The notes: a model not told the origin generated them from the sequence alone. Positions 58,301 to 63,310 are shown, counted from the first letter of the stretch. The stretch: DNA of 64,000 bases from Heliocidaris erythrogramma (GCA_025617745.1 CM046864.1:2170001-2234000), one strand, 5' to 3'. Translations and numbers: made by a program.

Positions 58301-60268
58301 GATGAGATTGCTGAGAAATTATTCTTTCTATCAGTATAAACATCATTAGGGAAAACGTAATTTAAGGCCCGTGAGATTGCAGTGATTTTACGAGGGTGAG
58401 CGATACTGATTAAAAAAATCATACAGGAAGGCGAAGAATTAGGAAGAAACCGAAGCTGTGTTTTAAGCTTCCAGATTTTGATATAAGGTACAGAAAAGAA
58501 CGATCTTTCAGAAAAACCAAAAGTCCGAAAATAAATTCCGTGTTAGCTCCGTATGCGTTTCCGGTATGGTCCGTGTTGCTACCTTGTCTGTTCGTATAGA
58601 CACCGCACTTGTCCGTGTATTCACCCAGTTCAGAACGTATCCACATCGGCATTGAGAGGAAATTGTGGTGTTGCACGCCGGATCACCTCGGATTAAGATC
58701 CGGGATGATCCGTGATGTGATCCGTGAAAGTGTAAAAGCCCCTATACAGAAGTTACATGATTATCTGGGAACCTCACTGCCCAAATAAGGGGGACGCTTT
58801 TTCCCGGAATATTAAAACTATAGTGTTCTTGCGAGCGAGCGAGCAAAACCATTTGCCAGTTTTTCCTTCTTTTTCTTTCCTTCCCTTTTCCTTTCCTTCT
58901 TTTCTTTCTTTTTCTTTTTGTTTTTCTTTCCTTTCCCTTTTCGTTTTTCTGTTCTTTTTTTCTCCTTTCTCTTTTCTCTTTTCTCCTTTTCATTTTCTCT
59001 TTCCGCTTCCCTCTCCTTTTTTAAGGCCTCCTTTTGTTTGCTAACAGAGGTGTCGCATTTGCCGACAGCAATACGGTCTGATAGAATACCTTTATATAGA
59101 GAGTAGCGACATAGACGTCTGACTTTCCGGAAAACAAAATGGCGTTTGAAATCTTTCTATTGAGAACACCCAGGTGCTCATCGGAATTGAATAGAAATGT
59201 TGCATAGCAGAGGAAACAAAATAGCTTTCAAATCATGAGTTGTTGCTACTCTCTTTTTGTAGGTACTCTAGGGTGTGATAGTGTCCCTGTATTAAAGAGT
59301 TGCGACATGGACGTCCCATTTTTCTGGAAACAAAATTGCGTTCGAATTCTTTCTATTCAGAACACCCAGGTTCTCATCGGAATTGAATAGAAATGTTACG
59401 TAGTAGTGGAAACAAAATGGCGTTCAAATCCCCAGTTGTCGCAACTCTCTAATACAGGGACACTAGGGTGTGATAGCCCACACTCCCGTCTAGCGATGCC
59501 CCTTGGTAACATAGATTAGAAATTGCATATCTGAGGGGTAGATAATTGCACAACAAATTATCGCTCAGTTATTTGGCTTTGGCAACGTTGGTTGCTAATC
59601 CCTGTGTAATAAAGAGCATTAGATTTTTGTTCACGTCATGTAATTTTTCCTGAATTAAACAATGGAATTAATCTTATTTGAACTTTTTAACTTGTTAACT
59701 TTGTGCAGCGGTGGGGGGGGGGGGGGGGGGTGGAATTGTATTTTATGCCCCGGGCGCCATAATTCCTAGATACGCCACTGGGTATAGTTATCCTTATCGA
59801 TAAGTCTGACCACCTATTATGCGCATTATTTTATTGATGTTATATCAAATAGCTTTGAATTTCCTTTGTGTGATTTCACTGGCCAAGAAATCCAACACTC
59901 TGAGGACTTGTTAATTATGATAAGATATAACTTCATGTTTTGCTAAAGTAACTTCGGGTCTGTGTATTTTTTTGGTCTACTCTATAAATCGTTATTGTGT
60001 ACTTGTCTTGTAAATACCTTAATAATTATGACTAGTTATATTTTTTTATCATCATCATAGTTATTATTGCTACTATTTTTTATTATTAGTAGTATAATTA
60101 TATTTTGATCATTGTTTTCATTACCATTATCATGATCATTATGTTTGTTCATTACTTTCAGATGTAGTAATTAACGCTGCCATCACACTTAACACTCCGT
60201 ACGTGAGTGAACTTTCAAACCAAACCTCTACCGCTTTTAAGAGTCTTGCAGAAGCTGTCTACCGGTCT
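3466..60268 (+). CDS. Giant EGF-mucin-SEA gene, partial, multi-exon
   Basis: The exons together encode an extracellular protein with at least 59 calcium-binding EGF domains, a mucin domain of about 2,609 residues and the start of a SEA domain. The EGF exons are entered in phase 1 and left in phase 1. The mucin exon also starts and ends in phase 1, and the SEA exon starts in phase 1, so the modules join in one frame. Domain order resembles transmembrane or secreted mucins that pair STP domains with SEA and EGF modules, but a large EGF array on the N-terminal side is unlike the human MUC3/12/17 arrangement (family knowledge). The likely role is a cell-surface or matrix glycoprotein (inference). 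No signal peptide, transmembrane segment or cytoplasmic tail is in the window: the 5' end is lost in or beyond the gap and the 3' end lies beyond the window. Whether all parts sit in one transcript is inferred from strand, order and phase, not shown. Confidence 0.75.
6339..6465 (+). pseudogene. EGF exon 7, extra G at the donor
   Basis: The 3' end reads GATGGGTAAAAC instead of GATGGTAAAAC. The only GT donor then gives a 127-bp exon, which would shift the frame of everything downstream if included. Skipping the exon would keep the frame, because the flanking exons are in matching phase. Either a true mutation or a consensus error. Confidence 0.65.
7297..7423 (+). pseudogene. EGF exon 9, one-base insertion and stop
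   Basis: An extra C in GCCAACCACAGATAAC makes the exon 127 bp and creates an in-frame TAA at 7407-7409. The sixth cysteine would be lost. The splice sites are unchanged. As with exons 1, 7 and 10 it lies in the first 5 kb of the array. Confidence 0.7.
7780..7904 (+). pseudogene. EGF exon 10, one-base deletion and altered acceptor
   Basis: The exon starts ATGTTATGAG instead of ATGTTAATGAG, so it is 125 bp and frameshifted at its third codon. The acceptor just upstream carries a 4-bp duplication (tatctatctag). Frame-breaking indels were seen only in exons 1, 7, 9 and 10, all between 3.4 and 7.9 kb. Confidence 0.7.
25486..25611 (+). CDS. EGF exon 47, Leu-to-Phe variant
   Basis: AGTTTCTGC replaces AGTCTCTGC, changing the residue before the second cysteine from Leu to Phe. 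All six cysteines and the calcium and hydroxylation motifs remain. It is one of very few amino-acid differences in the array. Confidence 0.8.
27883..28008 (+). CDS. EGF exon 52, Asp-to-His variant
   Basis: AACACACATAAC replaces AACACAGATAAC, giving Asp to His in the loop between the fifth and sixth cysteines. The intron leading into it also carries private variants (gtattgtac, gacaggc) that recur in the unit of exon 55, showing shared ancestry. Confidence 0.8.
29321..29446 (+). CDS. EGF exon 55, Thr-to-Ser and Asp-to-His variant
   Basis: AACTCACATAAC replaces AACACAGATAAC. It shares the Asp-to-His change and the upstream intron variants of exon 52, three units earlier, and adds Thr to Ser. 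It therefore appears to derive from the same three-unit duplication with one further change. Confidence 0.8.
30757..30882 (+). CDS. EGF exon 58, Ala-to-Ser variant
   Basis: CTCTGCTCTAATGG replaces CTCTGCGCTAATGG, giving Ala to Ser just after the second cysteine. The domain is otherwise identical to the consensus. Confidence 0.8.
31362..32251 (+). other. Intron between EGF exon 59 and the mucin exon
   Basis: The first 157 bp are the standard array intron. At about 31,518 the repeat stops and AT-rich unique sequence follows to the acceptor at 32,250-32,251. A 136-codon open frame runs across the junction but starts in array intron and has no recognisable domain, so I do not call it a gene. Confidence 0.7.
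32252..40078 (+). CDS. Mucin (STP-rich) exon of about 7.8 kb
   Basis: The exon follows the acceptor ttttctactgtag and stays open in one frame to the donor ACAG|GTATTA: 7,827 bp, about 2,609 residues, phase 1 at both ends. The protein is built from a degenerate 10-residue, 30-bp repeat of the TTPASTTGPS type, rich in Thr, Ser, Pro, Ala and Gly. I see no cysteine or tryptophan. This composition is that of a densely O-glycosylated mucin domain. Scattered N-glycosylation sequons occur in repeated elements (NNST, DNTT, ANTT). The first ATG-like start inside the frame is not the beginning of the gene: the frame is open upstream to the acceptor. If the donor is not used, the frame ends at a TAA at 40105-40107 after TGITRTLSEP. 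Confidence 0.85.
34243..39843 (+). repeat. Higher-order repeats of the mucin exon, 918 bp
   Basis: The marker ACTGCTCCTGCTAGTACTAA recurs at 34243, 35161, 36079, 37321, 38023, 38941 and 39418. Three of the intervals are exactly 918 bp (306 codons). Others are 1,242, 702 and 477 bp, all multiples of three, reflecting in-frame deletions and insertions. A segment at about 37,229-37,743 is repeated 2,097 bp later at about 39,326-39,840 with very few changes. Larger spacings of 3,780 bp (34243 to 38023 and 35161 to 38941) show block duplication on top of the 918-bp period. Confidence 0.9.
40079..40107 (+). other. Read-through tail to a stop codon after the mucin donor
   Basis: If the donor at 40079-40080 is ignored, the mucin frame continues for nine residues to TAA at 40105-40107. 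This would give a protein ending directly after the mucin domain, without the SEA module. It is equally possible that this tail is never translated. RNA evidence is required to choose. Confidence 0.4.
40108..40717. other. Start of the 20-kb intron, no gene seen
   Basis: AT-rich sequence with a T-rich tract at 40,258-40,315 followed by a G run. Small ATA/GATGAT-like words recur. No exon with coding character was seen. Confidence 0.5.
40718..40753. other. Transposon-end-like sequence left of the foldback
   Basis: CAGTGGCTTATCTACTCAGG followed by a GGGGCGCC block resembles the ends of hAT-like elements. A related sequence, in the other orientation, lies at 59,744-59,780 (gcgccataattcctagatac, then gccactgg). 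The outer end of the foldback may therefore extend to 40,718. Low certainty. Confidence 0.35.
40754..41957. mobile_element. Foldback element made of 30-bp palindromic units
   Basis: Units combine a palindromic core (GATTTCGTTACGAAATC) with an 11-bp linker (CCTGCAGTAGT), period 30 bp, roughly 38 units with variants such as TTTTGTAACAAAA and TTCTGGAACAAAA. Orientation of the linker switches near 40,980 and again near 41,645 and 41,745. The outer ~300 bp on each side are inverted copies of one another: caagtgtagc at the left end is mirrored by gctacacttg at the right. The middle ~580 bp are direct tandem units. This is the plan of a Foldback-type DNA transposon whose arms are built of short repeats. 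No transposase is present. Confidence 0.75.
41958..42430. other. Non-coding interval
   Basis: Moderately AT-rich sequence with a purine-rich patch at 42,010-42,060. A 129-codon antisense frame spans it and runs into the foldback repeat; it shows no domain. I see no supported feature. Confidence 0.5.
42491..43157. mobile_element. MITE-like element with TGTGACCCG ends, TA target
   Basis: The left end TGTGACCCGACGCCTCAAAA continues with CCTACAATAAGTCGC. It is matched by the right end GCGACTTATTGTAGGTTTTG, which continues with AGGCGGCGGGTCACA. A TA dinucleotide flanks both ends, suggesting a TA target-site duplication as in Tc1/mariner-like elements (family knowledge). The interior has no transposase. 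Related diverged sequence lies at 44,710-45,050 and at about 55,020-55,210. Confidence 0.75.
43330..43409. mobile_element. 80-bp TTAA-bounded palindromic element
   Basis: The ends TTAACCCATAGACTAC and GTAGTCAACGGGTTAA are near-perfect inverted repeats about 80 bp apart. TTAA at both ends is the target of piggyBac-type elements, so this could be a very small MITE. It sits inside the purine tract. Confidence 0.55.
43441..44070. other. Non-coding interval with small palindromes
   Basis: AGGTCACATGACC and CCAAAGGCCGGCCTTTG at 43,456-43,490 are short palindromic stretches. A 17-base G run lies near 43,740. A 152-codon frame on the minus strand here includes the translated G run and a charged low-complexity tail; no domain is recognisable. 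Confidence 0.5.
44076..44120. other. hAT-end-like fragment
   Basis: CAGGGGCGTCGCAAGAACAT and the following TTTGCCGACAG resemble the tip of a hAT-type element. A similar fragment is at about 59,044-59,070 (gaggtgtcgcatttgccgac). No partner end or target duplication could be fixed. Confidence 0.35.
44121..44562. mobile_element. MITE-like element with AATAAGCGAGTTCGTAAT ends
   Basis: The left end at 44,125-44,142 and the right end at 44,540-44,557 are an 18-bp perfect inverted repeat. A further shared CATGAGCA word lies just inside each. The interior is AT-rich and has no coding frame. Size about 440 bp. Confidence 0.75.
44710..45050. mobile_element. Incomplete TGTGACCCGGG element with internal inverted arms
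   Basis: TATGTGACCCGGGACCACAA starts like the element at 42,491. Inside, 44,805-44,856 (agacctgtttactaatttta, tgcatact, gtttctctt) is largely the reverse complement of 44,983-45,030. A right-hand TGTGACCC end was not found before the minisatellite begins at 45,058. Confidence 0.5.
45058..45282. repeat. CCCC-GGACAACTA minisatellite, left block
   Basis: Degenerate repeats of about 14-16 bp of the type CCCCCGGACAACTA or CCCCTAGGACAACTA, C-rich on the + strand. The block is separated from an identical-type block at 45,637-45,985 by the TIR element at 45,280-45,636, which appears to have inserted into the array. Confidence 0.85.
45280..45636. mobile_element. TIR element containing a tRNA-like pol III promoter, copy 1
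   Basis: The ends carry caaccaagcctaggcagatt and the matching tctgcctaggcttggttg. Inside are a pol III A box (TGGCGCAATCGG, 45,434-45,445) and a B box (GTTTGAACCTC, about 45,480-45,490) with tRNA-like spacing. The acceptor arms do not pair well, so it is a tRNA-derived module and not a tRNA gene. The same arrangement recurs at 62,831-63,187. It is flanked on both sides by the same minisatellite. Confidence 0.75.
45637..45985. repeat. CCCC-GGACAACTA minisatellite, right block
   Basis: Continuation of the array at 45,058, same unit and same orientation, with variants CCCCTAGGACAACTA, CCCTCTAGGACAACTA and CCCCAGACAACTA. The G-rich complement of each unit has runs of three to five G. Confidence 0.85.
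46159..46485 (+). repeat. Dispersed ~325-bp repeat, copy 1
   Basis: AAAGATCACATT to GACTAGCGTCAGTCTTA recurs in the same orientation at 60,795-61,118 with scattered substitutions and small indels (for example cgacacaccaggg against tgacacacgaagg). No TIR, coding frame or poly-A tail was recognised. It may be a SINE-like or MITE-like element of an unrecognised family. Confidence 0.75.
46605..47186 (+). repeat. Tandem duplicate unit, copy 1 (uninterrupted)
   Basis: Three segments define the unit: S1 at 46,615-46,745, S2 at 46,859-47,046 and S3 at 47,047-47,186. The same segments recur directly downstream as S1' at 47,187-47,303, S2' at 47,374-47,559 and S3' at 50,022-50,156. Between S2 and S3 this copy is continuous (agtcataatacctttgggaa). 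In the second copy a LINE separates them. Between S1 and S2 this copy carries a Penelope-end fragment, while copy 2 has unrelated sequence. Confidence 0.8.
46746..46858 (+). mobile_element. Penelope-like element end fragment
   Basis: From gccagagcattctgaccgga to caacttcaccatgcaaacct this is the reverse complement of 55,347-55,420, the 3'-flanking part of the Penelope-like element. Just before it, cgtcaggagaatgag is the same sequence as the + strand at 55,422-55,436, that is, in opposite orientation to the rest. The fragment thus looks like an inverted junction of two element ends. Confidence 0.65.
47560..50021 (-). mobile_element. CR1/L2-type LINE, 5'-truncated
   Basis: Read on the minus strand, the element begins inside the endonuclease (the SDHSAI motif) at 50,021 and ends with agcgctatataaatgttata followed by an ATT-repeat tail at about 47,560. 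This tail form is typical of CR1/L2-group elements (family knowledge). The boundaries are supported by the uninterrupted duplicate at 47,030-47,060. The left flank reads cataata and the right flank ctttgggaag. 5' truncation is normal for LINE insertion. Confidence 0.85.
47766..50021 (-). pseudogene. LINE reverse transcriptase, 5'-truncated and frameshifted
   Basis: The main frame (50,001 to 47,959) gives 680 residues. It starts with the last part of an endonuclease domain (SDHSAI near residue 6). The reverse transcriptase core follows: NYRPIANLP at about 299, motif A DYTAAFD at 371, motif B GVPQGSVVGP at 428, and catalytic YADD at 462-465. The C-terminal part continues in another frame from about 48,000 (SSPFGSSSSLRPLRSS to SLKTHLFNA, ending at 47,766), so one frameshift separates it. 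The enzyme copies element RNA at the target site. This copy lacks most of the endonuclease and cannot be autonomous. Confidence 0.85.
50157..52640. other. 2.5 kb of intron with no recognised feature
   Basis: AT-rich sequence. The longest frames (136 codons at 51,745 +, 117 codons at 52,160-52,513 -) have low-complexity or unremarkable translations and no domain I recognise. No clear SINE or TIR pair was seen. Confidence 0.5.
52818..53225. repeat. Partly inverted local duplication
   Basis: aatgaagaagcttgatggga and the next ~80 bp at 52,818-52,896 recur directly at 53,089-53,160. Immediately after the second copy, acttgtgtttttcattacag to ctgggagtaaaatgcct (53,161-53,220) is the reverse complement of 52,876-52,928. 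Around 53,148-53,220 this makes a hairpin with arms gcattttactcccagtgtta / taacactgggagtaaaatgc. Confidence 0.75.
52940..53035 (-). repeat. tRNA-like SINE fragment
   Basis: On the minus strand the text agcctggtggttaagtcgct resembles a pol III A-box region as in tRNA-derived SINEs. It is followed by gcccggcaagcagtagatga and a T-run instead of a clear B box. It lies inside the local duplication. Only weak support. Confidence 0.3.
53487..53700 (+). repeat. Dispersed repeat with ACGG run and terminal hairpin
   Basis: A block with gtgacctttgaccttgagac, then gaacggacggacggacgacc, and the hairpin end TGCCTCCGGTACCACC / GGTGGGCGGAGGCATA followed by an A-run. This combination is a common interspersed repeat form in marine invertebrate genomes (general knowledge). 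Family not assigned. Confidence 0.55.
53701..54309. other. Non-coding interval with C and G runs
   Basis: Contains a C run at about 53,942-53,962 and a G run at about 54,211-54,231. Translated frames crossing these give poly-Gly or poly-Pro and are not credible genes. Confidence 0.5.
54310..54972. repeat. GGGGTAGTTGTCC minisatellite (inverted relative to 45 kb)
   Basis: About 45 degenerate units of 13-16 bp, types GGGGGTAGTTGTCC, GGGGTAGTTGTCCTAG and GGGGTGGTTGTCC. This is the reverse complement of the minisatellite at 45,058-45,985, so the two arrays face each other across 8.3 kb. Within the array, a longer period of five or six units is repeated around 54,495-54,760. Confidence 0.85.
54990..55325. 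mobile_element. Diverged relative of the 42.5-kb TIR element
   Basis: aaaaggccatagcacccact, then gaattgtcggattagg and tttattcattctattgcc, aligns loosely with 42,760-42,850 (aaatggccatagcaaccggc, atcatcagattagg, cctattcattacccac). It suggests an old copy of the same family. Its ends were not recognised. Confidence 0.4.
55390..55433 (-). ncRNA. Degenerate hammerhead-ribozyme-like motif
   Basis: On the minus strand: CTC, then CTGACGA (matches the core CUGANGA) at 55,421-55,427, then a stem II that can pair as GG.CAGA..TCTG.CC. Next come GGAACGTG (expected GAAACGTH) and GAG, which can pair with CTC as stem I. It lies 3' of the Penelope-like coding region on the same strand, where hammerhead motifs are known in this element class. 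The A-to-G change in the GAA core and G at the cleavage position predict little or no activity. Confidence 0.45.
56015..56334 (-). pseudogene. GIY-YIG endonuclease domain of the Penelope-like element
   Basis: The frame reads GVYCIPCSCGQVYMGETGRD, giving GVY and YMG in the GIY and YIG positions, the conserved Arg in GETGR, a His in KEH and a Glu in REAIEIHR. The CxC before YMG is part of a zinc-binding-like motif seen in Penelope-group enzymes. The domain, which nicks the target DNA, appears intact to a stop at 56,015. It is separated by frameshift from the reverse transcriptase. Confidence 0.8.
56335..58012 (-). pseudogene. Penelope-like reverse transcriptase, frameshifted
   Basis: One frame (open from about 58,010 to 56,778) gives the N-terminal region, including NQEISLLSLGLNFAMAPSKI and ILSADKGNATVVMDRTDYNH, and later RT motif A (DVDSLFTSIPI). 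A second frame (57,628-56,582) supplies the block PVFFGLPKI, then GAPMGSPLSPVIANLF (motif B) and the catalytic YVDD in LRYVDDTFVI. A third (56,600-56,335) holds the linker SLDNELKHIKAALVNNGFP. At least three frame changes are needed to read through, so it is not functional. The sense strand is opposite to the host gene. Confidence 0.8.
58013..59039. other. Non-coding interval with a pyrimidine tract
   Basis: AT-rich sequence, then a cluster of GGATCAC/GATCCGGG-type words at 58,678-58,730 and a long CT-rich tract at 58,860-59,025. Frames over the tract translate to Phe/Ser/Leu or Lys/Arg low-complexity runs and are not genes. Confidence 0.5.
59095..59475. mobile_element. Two tandem copies of a foldback MITE
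   Basis: Copy a (about 59,097-59,260) runs from agagagtagcgacata to gttgttgctactctct. Copy b (about 59,280-59,475) runs from gtgtccctgtattaaagagt to ctctaatacagggacac. Each has inverted ends and shares the interior gaacacccaggt.ctcatcgg and ttgaatagaaatgtt. The two are direct repeats with about 190 bp spacing, joined by tctagggtgtgatag, which also follows copy b. Confidence 0.7.
59476..60161. other. Last part of the 20-kb intron before the SEA exon
   Basis: Contains a G run at about 59,712-59,730, a transposon-end-like block (ccccgggcgccataattcct, 59,739-59,758, then gatacgccactg) and an AT-rich stretch leading to the acceptor at 60,151-60,161. No other exon was seen. Confidence 0.5.
60162..60268 (+). 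CDS. SEA-domain exon (N-terminal part)
   Basis: The exon lies between acceptor attactttcag and donor TCT|gtgagt. It is 107 bp, starts in phase 1 and ends in phase 0. With the G carried over from the mucin exon it encodes DVVINAAITL, then NTPYVSELSNQ and AFKSLAEAVYRS. The pattern of a beta strand, then L-x-N/D-x-[ST]-S-x-x-F-x-x-L, then a helix is the opening of SEA domains, found next to mucin domains in many membrane mucins. There is one N-glycosylation sequon (NQT). The exon covers about a third of a typical SEA domain. I could not find the following exon before the window ends. Confidence 0.7.
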
Positions 60269-60794
60269 GTGAGTTTAATGATTTTCATCTGTTAAGGATA
60301 CAACGAATTACATCAGTTCACTTTTTAACGATTTTTCTTATTCCATATTCCAAAGTTTTCTGAATCTGCTGAAACGATTCCTCATTGGACGTATTTCCTC
60401 GCATTCATTAGGTAGCTTGGATCTATTCAAGTGGCCCGAAGCGCGCGCACTTCCCGCTATTGGCTTAACATGGGGAAAAGCCATGCTAATAATCCAGTTC
60501 AGTTAAGGATTTTGTCCCCCTGCATTCATGATTTTCTACTACATTTCTATCCATTGAATGATATTTGCAATTTGTCAAATAAATAATGAATCGCAATGAT
60601 TATAATCGTAATAATTATAATCGTAATAATAATAGATCAGTCAGTAGCTAGGTGTAAGATATCTGCTTCGACATGCTCGATGTACAGCGGAATTCAGATT
60701 CCCCTCAAAAATAGGAATGGGGAAGGAAAGAAGAAAACAAATACCACTTGATCCTGATAAAAATAAAGCAGGGGTGTAACAGCTGCCTGTTGTT
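60269..60794. other. Sequence downstream of the SEA exon
   Basis: Starts with a good donor (gtgagt). A short run of aataattataatcgt repeats is at 60,590-60,630. I found no second SEA exon. Confidence 0.5.
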
Positions 60795-61118
60795 AAAGAT
60801 CACATTGCAAGAAAATTCCATTAAAAATAAATATTGGCTTAATACTTATTATTGCATAGATGGCATAGATTATACAAGGTTATCCAAATTCAACGCTTGG
60901 AAACATTTGAATTAATGATTATCAATTATAAAACGGTAAAATACAGCCCCGGTATAGCAGCTGAAGAGCTCCTTGAACGCTGCTGAGATGTGTGATGACA
61001 CACGAAGGACCAGTCCTGTCTAAGCAGACGATGTCCCATAACATCTTACACATTTTTCAGTGCCTGTTTTGTCATCTCCTCTTCACTTATTTCTCTTACT
61101 TGACTAGCGTCAGTCTTA
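60795..61118 (+). repeat. Dispersed ~325-bp repeat, copy 2
   Basis: Same orientation and nearly the same extent as 46,159-46,485. Differences are scattered single bases plus short indels (ttaatgattatcaatt against gtaatgattattatcaatt). Beyond each end the sequences are unrelated, so the ends of the repeat are near aaagatcacatt and gcgtcagtctta. Confidence 0.75.
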
Positions 61119-62335
61119 AAAGAAAACACCACTGACAAATTTTAGCACTTTTACAATTTTTAATGTTATAAAACTAGTCAGATTGACCAAAAAACTCATC
61201 GCTCAGGTCGATAAAATCATAGATCTCGATTTTTAAAAAATAAATATTACAATATCTACTAGTACGAGCCGCAGAAATCCGTTACGTCACTGCAGCACTA
61301 CTGCAAAAACCACGGCAAATCACGGTAATGCCGATTTGGAGCAATACACAGATCGCTTTCACAGCGCCTATAAAAATGCTATTTGTGAGACAATTATGTA
61401 TGACAAAAAGAAAATGTCATTAATTTTTCAGTTTTTTGTATTTTTGATTATTATCTGCTGAAAAAATTAAATTGCTGAAATTAAAAAGAGTGTGTTACCA
61501 CATTTATCATAAATTATAAATTATAAGACATCTCTTTAAACTGAATTGTTATAAAAAAAATAAAATTTGGGTATTCTCGGGTAAAATGAGTGATATTCTC
61601 CATTAAATATGGTAAACGGAGTTTTATGAATAATTTAAAAATAAGAAAAATAAGCATTCGGAATATGAACCAGATATTTTGACGCAAGAATATGAGCATT
61701 AAAAGAAAAACATACATCTGCACTTTTAACTATACAACATTCGACTAATCTTCGAATAATCATAACCTTGATACATATAACTAAGACTTATGGTGCACAT
61801 TTTCATTCACTGTGTCATTATGAATTATTCAATAGCCTCAGCAGAAAGCGTTCTATAGCGTTCGGTTTTACACTTGATTTCACGTAGTCTATTACTATGT
61901 CTCAAGTTCCTTCGTGACGACTGACTTTCAGGTAGCCAACCACGAAAGTTATATATTTGAATTGAATCAGTAAACGCGTTTGCCGTATGGATAATCTGTA
62001 GATCAGTAAATTCTTGGCCCGGTGAAGACCTGGCCCGGTGACTGAACAACTATATATCAATGGAAAGTTTATTGGACGTAGAATACAAAAATATATGATT
62101 AAGACCAATGAGACATTTCGTAATTGCACAATAAGCAAAACAAAAAATAATTTTCAGTCTCCCCGCCATTTACGGGTGAGCCGGTCCGAAAAAAAAAATC
62201 GCAAGCGCTATGACGTCATCTTTATGAAGACCCGCTAGAACTTGAACTTAGTACTAGAAGGTACTAGAAGGCATGTATTTGTACATAAACAACACAAGTT
62301 GAGTGGGGAGAAGTCCATTGAACGCTGCATAATAA
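61119..62335. other. AT-rich non-coding interval
   Basis: No convincing gene. A TGACGTCA palindrome (CRE-like) at about 62,210-62,217 and short tandem words (tagtactagaaggtactaga) lie upstream of the broken acidic frame at 62,364. They could belong to an old promoter or to a mobile element. Confidence 0.4.
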
Positions 62336-62363
62336 AGTTTCTTTACAAAAGTTTTGAGTTGTC

Positions 62364-62561
62364 ATGGCGTCAGTTGTGATCGAAGAAGATCAGGATGATT
62401 TGCTGATGGACTGTGAATAAGAGGAGGCAGAGGATGGTGAGGAAGTAAGTGGAGAAGATGAGGGAAACGATGAAAGTAAATCTAGTTCTGGCAGCGGCAG
62501 TAGTGACAGTGACGAGGACAATAGTGATCTGGCCGGTGATGAAGACGGGGATGCTGCCTCT
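62364..62561 (+). pseudogene. Acidic Ser/Asp/Glu-rich reading frame with a stop
   Basis: ATG at 62,364 gives MASVVIEEDQDDLLMDCE, then TAA at 62,418-62,420. The same frame then continues EEAEDGEEVSGEDEGNDESK and on through SSSGSGSSDSDEDNSD to a GT donor-like site after GCCTCT at 62,561. The continued acidic character across the TAA suggests a nonsense change (GAA to TAA) in a former first exon. The function of the parent protein is unknown. Confidence 0.4.
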
Positions 62562-62564
62562 GTG

Positions 62565-62824
62565 AGGAGCTCCTCATATTTCCTTGCCTTCCTGTCATGA
62601 GCTCTCTGCATCACAGCCTCATCAGGCAACGTCAACTCTATCAGAATTGCCCTCTTAGCTGTGGGCGACCAAATACCGACATCTGGTCGCAGGTTGGCTA
62701 CTGCAAGGGAGGGGGAAAAACCAACTTCTCCCCTAGGTCTATCGAAATATGACATTTTGGCCGTGAAGGTTGGTTCTCTGTCTTGCCTTTGACTTCCTGC
62801 AGCCATACATATATTACGCTGCAT
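62565..62824 (-). pseudogene. Nuclease-like fragment from a transposable element
   Basis: The minus-strand frame reads PSLAVANLRPDVGIWSPTAK, then AILIELTLPDEAVMQRAHDR and KARKYEELL. RPD..(11-14)..ELT followed by A-x-x-RK-x-x-KY is a pattern common in element-encoded proteins of marine animals, and it resembles a PD-(D/E)XK nuclease core (family knowledge, from memory). Only about 85 residues are present. Past 62,565 the frame runs antisense to the acidic stretch and has no more similarity, so this is a fragment joined to unrelated sequence. Confidence 0.45.
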
Positions 62825-62830
62825 GGTAAC

Positions 62831-63187
62831 GCGTCTTTTTTTTTGTAACCAAGCCTAGGCAGATTTCGCATTTTTTCATACTTATACGGTTTATTCCGTC
62901 AAGACTAGTCTGCATAAATATTCATGAAAACGAATTATAGCGATATAATAAAACGAGCAAGAGCATCGAGCAGCTGTTCTGTGTGGCGCAATCGGCTAAT
63001 CCAGTCCTCTCTTGGTGAAAGAACCACGAGTTCGAACCTCGGCAGAGGTTTATATTACGAAATTTTCTTTTGCTTATTTAAAAATAAGGTGACTGAGTAA
63101 GAAAATACAAGTCCGATACTTGTAGTCTCTTTCAAAGTCTTCAAAAAGGCGTTTCTGCCTAGGCTTGGTTACAAAAAAAAAAGACGC
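62831..63187. mobile_element. TIR element containing a tRNA-like pol III promoter, copy 2
   Basis: The ends gcgtc-T-run-gtaaccaagcctaggcaga and tctgcctaggcttggttac-A-run-gacgc are near-perfect inverted repeats of about 33 bp. The A box is at 62,984-62,995 and the B box (GAGTTCGAACCTC) at about 63,028-63,040. The interior matches copy 1 at 45,280 throughout, with few changes. The B box is better preserved here. No coding frame. Element length 357 bp. Confidence 0.8.
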
Positions 63188-63228
63188 TGGCCGGACATGC
63201 AACAATACGGTTTATTCCGTAATAATAG

Positions 63229-63310
63229 CGCCCCCTACATTAGCAGGGCATTTCGAACGTTAGGTGGACGTTTGAACAAAGGAAAAATATGTCCTGCTAA
63301 TGTACCATGT

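Noticed and set aside
58742..59106. Lys/Arg-rich and Phe/Ser-rich frames near 58.9 kb
   Set aside because: Translations of a CT-rich simple tract.
62984..63048. A functional tRNA gene
   Set aside because: A and B boxes are present, but acceptor arms do not pair and the segment sits inside a repeated TIR element, so it is a tRNA-derived module.
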